NCBI GenBank assembly: GCA_905220665.1
Contig: CAJNAR010000190.1
Location: 89,007 to 153,006 of the forward strand
Direction: 5' to 3'
Origin: Albugo candida
Taxonomy: Eukaryota > Oomycota > Peronosporomycetes > Albuginales > Albuginaceae
Length of the DNA stretch: 64,000 bases
Shown: piece by piece, positions 36,157-47,340 of the stretch
Numbering within the stretch: position 1 is the first letter of the stretch
How the letters are laid out: each line of letters begins with the position of its first letter
Translations under genes and position numbers: made by a program
Notes under the pieces: generated by a model
Database searches by the model: none
What the model was told of the DNA's origin: nothing
What the model saw: only the letters and a program-made list of their open reading frames with translations

Positions 36157-36660
36157 ACTGAAGACTGAAGTGGACGAGAAAGAGGTCAAAGTACCGGGCA
36201 TCTATAAATTCTTTACGAGGTTCAAGGCTTTGGTTGCAAAAAATGCCGGAAGTATGCGTGCATGACGGACGCCATCGAAACGGGTCATTCTGGAAATGAA
36301 AACCAGCGAGATGAGAAAAGTTTAAGAAATCGAAGAAGTTCGGCTCAAGCTCATTCCTTAGAGGATATTGGTGAAGATATTGGAGCATAAATAGCACGCG
36401 AGGGAACAGCTAGCGGACGCTTTACATTTGATCAGTTTTGACCTAAGGAACTTACAAAGAAAACGAGACAAAACCACATAAGCCGCGCAAGTTCTTGGCA
36501 ACGTGAAAAGATAAGCTTCATTTTTGTAGTTGTTGAAAGCCAAAAACGCAAGAACTCGCTTGCACAACCTGCATATGGAAAAAAGAAAATCGAGGGGCTC
36601 TCCAGATCTAAGGAAGAACGTAAAGCAAAGCAGCACCATTTATAATTCTTAAGTGAAGAA
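36157..36660 (+). pseudogene. Diverged copy of the coiled-coil pseudogene (compare 8590-9230)
   Basis: Collinear with 8590-9130 at roughly three-quarters identity by eye. Shared landmarks include GACGAGAAAGAGGT, TGCCGGAAGTATGCG/TGCCGAAAGTATGCG and GGGTCATTCT. Translated pieces (REQLADALHLI, DLRNLQRKRD) are helical and charged, broken by stops. It marks the left side of the older duplicated segment that also contains PG3. Confidence 0.55.
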
Positions 36661-37577
36661 GAGTGTGGTGAACCCGGATCGTTTATTAAGGATCACAATG
36701 AGGAACAAGTTCAATTCAGGGAGCTCTTTAATTGGCACTTTGGTTGGTGAAAATGTTGCCATTCTAATGATGCTGTTGACACTCACCGGCCCCAGTACTC
36801 ATAAAACATTATGGAGGTTGCTACGGAGTGTATATACACATAGGGGAAGCTGCTAGAGCCACCTCGGACCCTGTGTATAATTAATAGCTTCAGAGGTTCG
36901 GAGAGACATGTCTCCTTCTAGTTGAGAGAAACACCTCGCGCTGTAAATCATCAATTGGAAGCGCAACTTTTTGTATCCACAAAAATGAAGTTGACTGAAA
37001 TCAAAGGAACTCTGAAAAGAAAGAAGATCGTTTGCATCATGTTAGATATCTAGACGGAGACGTTTCATACCATCAAGTGCCAGAATTACACCTCTGGACA
37101 GTATTGTGGGCACAAGGTTGCTTGCACCTAATGGAACCGATGCTAGATTATACATTAGGCCTATGATACGCTCGAACGTTACATATCAAAAGTGACTACC
37201 AAGCTGCAATAAGAATATCTCAGTTGTCCTCTCGCTGATTTTCTTTAGATCCAAGCAGTATACCATCCGGGCTATGCTGTATGGTTGAATTAAATCTTTT
37301 CAATTGTGCCAATCGACAATTGGTCAGATCTAGTGTTTAAACAGAGGAGAATCCCTTGGCGACAAGAAACACAAGAATTTCTTTTTTATCCTTGAGAATC
37401 TAAACCCAAAAAAAGCTAACGTGAAGAGCCGATGCTAAGCGAGCTTTTGTTGAGCTTGAATGTAGATTGAAAATTGAGAACTAAATATATTTTTGCTTGT
37501 TATCACAGTTACCTTCAATCTCTTCAACGTGAGTTTACATAAGTCACTACGCCCCATTCTAATAGTCACAACCTTTC
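36661..37577. other. Intergenic, nothing recognised
   Basis: No gene or repeat recognised. By position this should contain relatives of 9.2-10.7 kb, but I see no counterpart of the 151-residue secreted protein. Confidence 0.35.
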
Positions 37578-40500
37578 ACCTCAGTAGTTGCGCTCCTTCA
37601 ACAATCCTTCCCGTGTGAGCATACTCACCAGATGAACAACACAACTCCGTGAAGCTCGCTGAGTCGGGGCGCTGGGTGGGTCCTGCTCTGAATGTTTCCA
37701 CACATTTTCTTGAACTCGCGGTACTGCAACTTCATCATCTTCTTTTTTCCAGATCTTTGACAAACTTTTATCGCACATCGATGTGTTTCGCTGGACCGGA
37801 CGTGTCCTCAACCTTGATCTTAGCAATGGCTAATTGGTTGTCCACGTGTAAAATTGAACTTGGCTGAATTTGTTTGCCAATTTCATTTAGAAGTTCCATA
37901 ATTACCATCATCTCAAATGTTTCTGAAGTCGTAACAAACTCGGCATTCATCTTTTAGAGCAACAAACTTCTGCTTTTTGAAAATCCATCCAACGATCATT
38001 CCACTCACCGTTATCACACCAACGCTGACTGACTTCTGAGCAATCTTTTCTGCGGTGAAGTTGGCGTCCATATGCCTCGACCAACACGTCGTCGTTACCC
38101 ATTGCAATCTTAGCTCCCCGCATCATGACTTTAATGCCTTTGTGCCTTTGAGATACTTGACTATCTTCTTTGCCAGACTCCAATCGCTCTCACTTGGCGC
38201 GTGCGAACTCCGAGTTTCTCGGTTCACCGCATATGCTATGTCTTGCCGTGTGCACCGAGCTATTTATAGTAGCCTACCCACCAGCAACTGAAACGTCCGC
38301 ATAATCGGTCTCTTTGGAGAGCCACTTCCACTAGACGGCAACAATTCAATTTCTTCGTCTCCATCTTTCTCATATATAGGCACCCTTACTGGCACCGATT
38401 CGGCTAGCCCATATTGTCGACCATCTCTTCAATAATATTTTCTTGATCGATTGTCCATCCGGTCTCTTCACTGCACTTAAACACGATACCAAGACACTTG
38501 GTTATCACGCCGAGACTCTCTAACTCAACAGCTTGCATGTCGCTGAAAAAGTCATCGACCTTTTCCGCACTGGTTCCCGTCGCCCGGATGTCGTTCACGT
38601 ACATACTCACAAGCGTTTTACCCATTAGTCTCAGTCTTGATATATAGACATGTGTCTATCTATATAGGTCTGACTGAAACCCAAAGACATTGTGATCTCT
38701 TAAAGCATCAAGCTGCACAACCGTCTCGACTGTTTTGAGGCTGTACAGGCCTTTCTTAAGTCGCAACGCTAGTTGTCCCTTGTCTTGAAAGCCGAGCTTT
38801 TCCAGCCACATTTTATTTATTTCCATTTCCGGCGGTATATGGAGTACTATCTCCAAGTCGTCTTCTTTTTTGGCAGTAAAATAAGTGCCCGGCACATCGC
38901 CGTGTTTGCAGGTACTCCTCAAATGTTAGACACTGCAAGTATCACTTTCCTGGACACCATGTCCATCCCAGACGAAAAGGTATAGGTATAATCAGCACCA
39001 TAAACATGTTTCTCTCCGTACGCCACTAGTCTTGCATTGTATCTTTCGATAGTACCGACAGCGTATATACTAAGCTTGTATACCCATTTGCTGTGCAGTA
39101 ACTTGGCTTCACGCGGTTATCGGATCACTCCCTATGCGTCAATCTGGATGCGCATTCCCTCCTCCTACTGCTTTACTCGAGGGCCTCTCATCTCTTTGCG
39201 CTAGTTATCGGGGTATTTAAGGGTAATCGAATTCACACGGCTTGCTGTCACGTGCTTGGTATACAAGTTGCGAATATTTTTCCAATGTTTGTCCGCAGGA
39301 AACGGCTTATCACCTCTGTTGGTTTCTTCTGGTTCATCCAGATTATTTATAACCGCCGGATTCTTGGCTTCCATAACACAATTCATCTTCGACTATGCTG
39401 TTTTCTTTCGTGAATTCTTCTTGCCTTCAGGAGTATTGTGGTCCTTCGTTCTCTCTTTGTGGTGTAGTACCACCTCTGAATCCTTCCGTTTCGCGACTCC
39501 GTTGCGCTCCATCACAGAGATTTGCTACATGGATTTTCGCGCTCAATCTGCACCAGAAGCTTCGCGTTCTACTCGCTGTTGAGTGTCCCAACGTTGCGTA
39601 TGTGCTGTGTTGTTATGACTATTCTCTCCTTCGGCAGGTATACTATAATCCATCAGTCTCGTCGTTATTGCCAATTATCATTCCAACCTGGGATCTTGGC
39701 GTCCATGTTTGCTTTTCAGGTTTCCTATACGTCAAGAATGGTCTGCCAAAAGCTACCATATCCGCCAGGTTAGGGATCCTAATCTTCAACACCTCCAGCG
39801 ATGGCACACGCTCCCGGTGGCGCTGGACGAGCTCCAGTTCAAATTATAAGTCACACACTCAACGGGCGTCGTCCCTCAATAATAAAGGGAGGCCACTCGC
39901 AAACAGCATGCGTCTTACGATGCTGACTAGCTTCCTGTGCATCCAGTCAGATTTTACATTTGAAGCCTGATTATCAGCTTCGCTTGCTTACGCAAGCCGA
40001 CTTGCAAAACTGGTCGACGTTGACGTGCTCGTTACGACCGTCCGTGCGCAGCGCATGGAACCAACAACTTTCTTTTGTCTAAGTAAACGTGGTTTGTCTA
40101 GTAGTCGAGAAAGTGGATAAGGTAACGATAAGCATGTCGGTCTTGCGTTGTCATAGGTCCCTTGGTGGCTCTCGCTTCCTATTACTCCACCAAACTTGTC
40201 GGACGTGATCTTGTCAGTATCTTTTTTGGACTGATTGTTCTTGCTCTGCTTTCCCTTCGCGCAAGTTAGGCGATTTCTTCGAGCTCGGTTTGTCAACCGT
40301 ATTCTTGAGCCCACCGAGTCATCCAGACGCTCGAAAGTTTCTTAGGCAAGGTGACCGAACGTCTAGTGCAAATCTAGCACGGCTGTATCCGTTACGGCTT
40401 CAATTATTCCATCGTAACCTTGTATAATGTCTGACTGGACCACTCGAGCGCGCATTTTCGTTTTCTCGCCCATGTCGTCAATTGTTAGGACGTTGTTGTG

Positions 40501-40775
40501 GCAGATTATTTCAAAAATCTTCAGATTATCCCCTTGGCGGACCACGTAGCTTCTAGTATCAACTCTCTTGAGGAACACACCACGCTCTTTTAATATACCA
40601 TAGATGATGATGTTGGCAGCGAGGTTTTCAGCGTAGCAAACCTCTGTTTGATCGACTATAACCTCTTTGCCATTTACTGGTGTCCTCAGCTTGGCCAATC
40701 CTAGCTTGGAAACTAAGACCATCGTTATTGTTTGCCGCGCGGCACGATTGAGTATACAAATTCGGTCGCTCAATA
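37578..40775 (-). mobile_element. Copia C: 5'-truncated, degenerate Ty1/Copia fragment
   Basis: Minus-strand pieces in Copia order: protease to pre-integrase region 40773-40363 (AENL..NIIIYG block), integrase C-terminal part about 39960-39390 (MLFASGLPL and PNLADMVAFG), reverse transcriptase 38922-38656 and 38625-38404 (the YVDD position reads YVND), RNase H about 38107-37768 (VDNQLAIA, KHIDVR) and a tail to about 37581. Gag, the integrase core and both LTRs were not found. It lies where the older duplication would be expected to hold the PG1 equivalent. Confidence 0.75.
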
Positions 40776-43697
40776 TATATCAGTCCAGAAGGTGACAGAA
40801 AATGGCGCCTCTGTGGGCATATACACTGAGAAAATGAAACAATGATGGAATGCAGCCAATTCAGTCGTACAGCTTTTCCCGACCGCGTTGTCTCACATCA
40901 CTATAGGTATTGTGCCAAATCACGAGTGCTTGAGACATATAGAAACAGAACTTCCAGTAGAGCAGACAAGTATCGATTATACTGTTTTGTGATAGAAGGC
41001 ATAGTCAGGAATGATATGGTTTGGGTAGATCATACGCAGCACAACTACATTTGATACATTGTAAATACTTAGTACCCTGAGGCTGACGTTCAGATTTCTG
41101 CAAGATCGATCTCAAATTGACACTGGGACTTGTGTGTTTTGAGGGGATAACCGGATCTTAGTCAAGTCTAGAAGACGCTCAAAACGAAATCGAGAAAAAC
41201 GGAATTTGATGATAATGAATAGCTCCGCTATATGATGCTACGTAATGAGAGCTATCTGCAACGAAAACATTGCATACAATGAGGAGTAAATGCGAGAGGT
41301 CTTGTCATCGATTGCAAGTCAAAGTTGCATGGGCAATTTTCTTCCTTTATTCTACTTGGGGGCTAAAGCTACTCCAAACATATTTGCTTACAGCTGACTC
41401 AGGAGGATGACACGTTTCAGACAATATCATTTGGAAGTAAGCCTCCTAAGGAATGTCAATTTGCGTAGATCGTCTGATCACCTCATGAATTCTGACTGCA
41501 CTAATATTATCACCGAAAAGAGAAGAATTCTTCCGCCACACCCAAGAAGCGTGCAGCGAATCAAGACAAGTGTTCAAGTAGCATAAAGCATCAAAGAAGA
41601 CCTGTATTATTTTGAATCCTATGTATCAGCACGTCGATCTTATTCGTGGATGAGCTCATTTGTCATTCTTCGACCTCGTACGTATCAGCTGACAGTGAAG
41701 TGTATTCTCGGTCTAACCGTACTCCCGTAAAGCTTGACGAAGACGACTCGCTTTGATGCTTCTTTCATTTCTCCACGTTCACTGTACCGCAGTCGTTGAT
41801 GCCCTGTATACGACCAACATATTCATCAACTTACCGAGAGGTTGCAGTGAGGTATTAGGACATGACTTGGACCCAAACATGACGCAACACAAGTAACTAT
41901 TCGCGACTCAGATTTTCTAAAATATAGAGATTGTTCGAACCATTTTCTCGATTAGGATTTTGGAAGAAGACGTCAACATAAACTTCTGGGACACAATTGA
42001 GATTTCACGACACCATGTATATATGTGGATGATCGAGACGCATTGCTTATCTTTCCTTTCAACGATAGTGAGTGCTTTTATAGCATTTCGTGCGTTCAGA
42101 GATAATCTTACAAAATCTATCATAAACAAAACGTAAGCTGCAGATGAAGCATTAAAACAATTTTAATCATGTCTGGATCGATTGGGCACCTAAGAAGAAG
42201 ATAACTGCCTCAACCACACTTAGTAAATAACATAAAAAGTATTGAAGGCGTATATATGATTATAGTTGGCTTCTGCGTTGTTACGAGCAAAAACTGGTAC
42301 GCGCATACCACACTCCAACAAGCATTCTGTCTCAGCTGCGTAACAGTAATTTGAGGTTCGCGCTACCATGAAAGCGATGATTTACCAGGATAAATTACGA
42401 CTGATCCAACATTTTACCCTTCTCTCACGTCCCATTTCATCAGTTTCTCATCGGCGTTTATTGTTACGAGCTTTTGTAATGTAGTAGCTATCTATTTCAT
42501 ATGAGAGCCGAATTCATCGAGTGCATCGAGATCAGTGCACCTAAATTCACACTTGGTATGCTAATATAGAAAGAATCACTTCTTTATGCTTCTCAACCTT
42601 CCTCAGCTTTTGAAAATAACATCACACGAGTGGATATGTAACTACACAGGTACCTTGAGCTAAAATTGATCATATATGTTGCATTTATAAACTGACTTGA
42701 TCTCTGATTAAGAAAACAGACGGGTACTACACCATAGAGATTCTGCATCTCCTCCAGGCACTTAGTAGCTGAATACATCCGGCAAAATATGATGGATCCA
42801 CTGATGTTGGCTTCCCGAAGTGTAGCTAAGGTCAGCTAGATTTCATCGCGAAATTGGAAAGTTTGACTGCGAGACAATTTGAAGTATAATGTGACCAAAA
42901 GGTGCAGGACCTCACGTGTAGTGTTCTTCGTTGGAACGTATAGTACAACACATATGATGCGAGCTTACTAATGAAAACGGGTATAAAAGAAATGCAGTAA
43001 TACTTTGGATTCTTCAAGCCAAATCATAATGATCTCTGTCATCGTTCCCAACAGTTGGGGGGAGCATTCGAAAAGATCTAAGACGTGATGCATTTTATCT
43101 TCAATGCCACTTTTCCACTCTTTTAAAAATGTGGAATATGCTGCAAGCGTGCTTTATCTTGTATTATCGAAACATATAACATAGCAACATCTCGCTGAAT
43201 TGATACTTCCATGGCGCTCGGTTCTTAGTTATATTAAGACGCAAAATATAATAAATTCATGGAAAAATAAATCGAGTGCATCTTCTCGTACGTTTTTTGC
43301 TGACGAGAACCAAATTCACCGGATGAAACATTTGTCAGAAATCTAGCAAGAAAATTGTCATAGGCGACATCTGACCAAGATCGTGTATTAGGTGTTAAAT
43401 TGCAGTCAAGTGCGTGACTAATGCCCAAAGAGAAATAAAGAATAGAGAAATAGATCTCCAATCTTTGTGCTCATTCGCTATCATCTTTCTGGAAAGATCA
43501 GGAAGTCGTGCGTGCGACTGTATCTGAATCATCATATGCATAATTCGTGCTATCAACAATTTTTAGATGAACAAATATGGCCATGTTTTGCATCTGTTCT
43601 ATTCAGATAATGTAGAATCAGCATAAAGAAAATTGCGTGCACTTAGATCCAGATCATGCTCAAGACTGTAACACCACTTGAGATGTGCTTCTTCCTT
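40776..43697. other. Gene-poor PG3 upstream region, partly paralogous to 13.0-16.5 kb
   Basis: From about 41640 the sequence shares blocks with the region upstream of PG2. These include a GATGAGCTCATTTGTCATTC stretch near 41650 and a GACGAGAACC segment near 43303 that matches one unit of the 32-bp minisatellite. No intact gene seen. Confidence 0.4.
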
Positions 43698-43712
43698 CTC
43701 ACTTTTTGATTT
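43698..43712 (+). promoter_or_regulatory. INR-like element upstream of PG3
   Basis: CTCACTTTTTGATTT matches the oomycete initiator consensus at about 12 of 15 positions and ends 32 bases before the proposed PG3 ATG at 43745. It is just downstream of a longer in-frame ATG at 43685, which favours the 43745 start. Confidence 0.35.
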
Positions 43713-43744
43713 CCTGGACACAATCAAATCATCACTTTGGAAGC

Positions 43745-44921
43745 ATGAACTTGGATTATTTGTTTTATATCTATGCTATCACTGCAATCACATCGGAGAT
43801 CAGCGCGAAGTCACCAGTGCGACAAGATTGCATGATGAAAGACACGTACAATCCCAATACACTACCGCGTATGCTACAAATGTGCCGCCAGTTCGTTTTT
43901 GAAAACCTGCATATTTCAGCGAACCTTCAATTCCGTTTACTGGACTTGGATAATATAACAATCATATTCGAGGGCAATGTTACTTTCGAACCCAGGGTGA
44001 GACCTCACTTCAGTCGTTTATATTCAGAGCCACTTCTTCTAACAGAAATTCTTTTTGTTATTCTAGTATAATCGAATCGATATGATGCATATCACTGGGA
44101 CCAATGTACGTATATCGGCTTCACCGGACGCATGGTTCATCGCGAGTGGCGACAAATATTATGATGGTGGAGGTTACAACCACGGGAAATTAAAACCCTT
44201 TTTTGCGATGATTGAAGTCAAAAATTCCACGATTACAGATCTGAAAGTACTCAACACTCCTGCACACGCGTTTATGCTCGCAGAATGTTATGATTCATAT
44301 TTTGATAATTTCCAAGTCGACGACGCATATGGTGATGATACCAAGCATCAGGGTAAAAATACGGATGGAATTCACATCTTGCAATCGCAACGTATCACGA
44401 TAACAAACGCCAAAATCCATAATCAAGATGACTGCGCATGTATAACATCGGGTGTAGATGTGAAAATCTCTGGCTTCAGTTGCAATGGTGGTGGTTTCTC
44501 GGTGGGGTCGATGGGTGGAAACACGGATAACACAGTCAAAAGAGTATCGTTCAGTAAATCAACTCTTGCAAACGGTTGGTATGGTTGTCTTATTAAGGCA
44601 TGGCCCGGGAGAATAGCCGTGGTCGATCATGTCACGTTCGAAGGCATCATTCTAAGGGATGTGCGACAACAAGGTATTGCGGTCACGCAAGGTTATACGA
44701 ACGCTGGTCTTTATTCTAAAGCTGGAAAAGGAGTTTCTATCACCAACGTACTCTTCAACAATATAGGTGGTAATGTCCTGGACGAAGGACAAAAAATGTT
44801 ACTGAATTGTGCCGAACACGAATGTGGAAAGAATACCGTTGTATTTAAAAATATCGACATTAGCGGCGGTAAAAGAACCCTGATGATAAGCTCACCTCCA
44901 ATCGCTTTGACCAACTGGTAA
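43745..44921 (+). CDS. GH28 polygalacturonase-like secreted protein PG3 (His and Arg of the active site replaced)
   Basis: Exons 43745-43996 and 44067-44921 are separated by a 70-bp GT/AG intron (43997-44066) at exactly the same codon boundary as in PG2, giving 368 residues. I chose 43745 rather than 43685 because it aligns with the PG2 start, opens directly into a signal peptide (residues 1-21) and follows an initiator-like element. NTD (182-184) and QDD (204-206) are present, but GHG is GGG (225-227) and RIK is LIK (259-261). The same two substitutions occur in PG2, so they predate that duplication and both reading frames have stayed open since. Role as for PG2: secreted, probably poorly or not catalytic. 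Confidence 0.9.
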
Positions 44922-47340
44922 GTGCATTGCTTCCTCTGTCCGTATGCTTCAAGGCACTTTATTTTTTGTGCGTAATGTAAAACATCAATGTATTGGCTTT
45001 CATCCATTTTACTGTCTATGAATACGCTAAACTTCTTTTTCACACGGTACTGGGTTCACATAGCTAATCGAAATGAGTGACCAAGAGTGGATATTTCGCA
45101 TATATTTTGATCATCGGCCTGAACACAAATCTGTGTCTTCATCATTTAGCAGAATTGACATTGCTGCAGTACAACACTAGCAAGCAAAGACTTAGCATGA
45201 GAATGCGTGGTGGCCATTCGAATAGTCGAAAATTCAACCCTTTCTCTAGTGCAAAATTAGATCAATACGAAGTGATACCCGACGGAAGAAAATGAAAGTA
45301 AATCGCGGTTGCGACTAATGAATGATTAGATACTGGCGTGATGCGGTTCCATCAAGCTGAATGTTGTATTCTGAAACATTTTACAATCACGTATGAGCTT
45401 ATGACATGTTTGCGCTTTCATCAACCTTGATCGACTTTGCGACACCAGGCGCGATAGCTTTACAACAGTTGAGTAAAAAGCATCTTGAATAAGCTTTATA
45501 CTTCTGTGACAAATTCATCATAAGCTGATCAATTCAATCAAATGCTGTGCTGGTTGAAGCAGGTATACACGATGGTGAAGTTTCACTTTGCATTTATAAT
45601 TGAGACCAACACCTCATTCATATCGGCGTGTATGCTTGTTGTGGGGCGGGCTAATCCCAATCAGTTTCGAATATATTCGTCCTATGATTCTAACTGACCT
45701 AGAACCATAAAAAATAGTAGAGCGGACAAAAACAGGAGTCTTGCATTCCTTTGCTGTGACATAAATAGGCACAACAAGCTGAGATTTAGTAACGCGGCAT
45801 CTCAGCGTGCTGAAGCGTTGGGTTATGCAAAGAAGGCGATGGAACTGATCTTCGAATGCTATCGATCAGTTTTGTGGAAGATAAATGAAAGAAGGTACAA
45901 CACCATGTCGGTGAGAAACTCAATCGATACCTTTCCTAGCTAAGATGACCGACCAGAAATATTCTCGTGGCCTAACGGCTATGAGCATGCGAGCAGGAAA
46001 TTTAGCTATCAGGACGAGCCTCCGGTCTGTCGAAGAAATGCATTCTTCTTGGATGATGATTTTTGGCAGATTTGTTCGGAGCTGGTGAGAGTGTCCTGAA
46101 GTATTTGGTTTCTCTTTAGGCGTAGCGCACATATAGCTCCTCTGACATGCCAACCTAGCGATTATGCCCTACTTGGCATATGTCACGCTTCTCAACCCAA
46201 CCGCCTTTGATTTCGATTCTGACACGATGAAGCGCAATAGTAAAGAGGTAGTGCTCTCGACGCAGGCAAAAGAAGTAGCTGATTTCAAACGTTCTCCTTC
46301 ATTGTTCAGAGCCAATAGAGGAGTATTTGCAACTAGTTACATAAAGATTTCACGATTGACAAAACCGAAAGCCGTCACGTTTCGAACGTAATAAAGACTA
46401 CTACGATTGAGAATGCACTTGCGTTTGCGCTATATGCAGGCGATGCGAAAATCTCCAAGATGAAGTAAAGTGATGTGATTTACCACCACGTTGCTGTCCC
46501 ATTTTTCGTCTTCGTCGATGGATACGATAAAATTTCACAACCGGTAACAGCCATAATAAATGTAGTGTTCCTCCCGTGTGTCTTACCAGAGCGATCATTC
46601 TAATTGTATACGTTGCAGCATTTCTTCACAAGACCTTTCCTTCTGACTACATACATACCATCTTTGTTGGAGCCTCCTTCGTTCACGTTAACATCATAGT
46701 GAAATCGATAGGTGCACTCGAGGCGCTGACCTTGGAAGTGAGAGTTGACTAGACGAAGAAAAAAGAGTAAACAGACCCGACTGAGGATTGGATCTTGTAT
46801 AGTTGAGTTCCTTTGAATCGCAATGAAATCCCTATATGCTGACTGGTTCTCCTCTTGTGCGTGCGTATCCTTTCTGCTTAATAGCAACATGCATGATAAA
46901 TTTGCTCCTCACCAGGGTTTTCAAATTTTCGAAGCTAAAGCGATTACTGATGAAGTCCCAATGAATTTTTACGATATCGCACATCCCAAAAAGAGGCATT
47001 CATATCATGCTTGTGTTTATTGCGTGATCGATGTCAAATGCGACGCTTGATTCATAACCGCCGTGAGCTGCTCTTTAGATCTGACATCGTGGTGGGGTTG
47101 ACTGACTGATTGGAATCGAAAGACTACAAAAAGCTTTTGTAGCTCCATCAGTTCCGCTATCGTTGCGTACTTTCCAGTTCAAGTATTGCAGGTTGAATCC
47201 AGCGCTTCCGGTAGGTCATGATAGAACATGTCGTTGACCCAATAAGAAGCTATGCGATTATGATGGTCTACCTAATTCTTAGGCTAATCGACGAGAAAAA
47301 CCTTTGACCTATGCGGGGTGATCAACACTCTTCTCAATGC
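44922..47340. other. PG3 3' flank, paralogous to 17.7-19.7 kb
   Basis: No intact gene. Collinear landmarks with the PG2 flank run from about 45560 to 47340. An ORF at 46164-46391 and pieces near 47140-47200 look like remnants of a decayed gene; the family is not recognised. Confidence 0.4.

Noticed and set aside
39256..39970. Plus-strand ORFs of 108 and 191 codons
   Set aside because: They lie opposite the degenerate integrase part of Copia C and show no features of their own.
43685..44071. Longer PG3 first exon from ATG 43685
   Set aside because: It would place 20 extra residues before the signal peptide, starts upstream of the initiator-like element and has no match in PG2.
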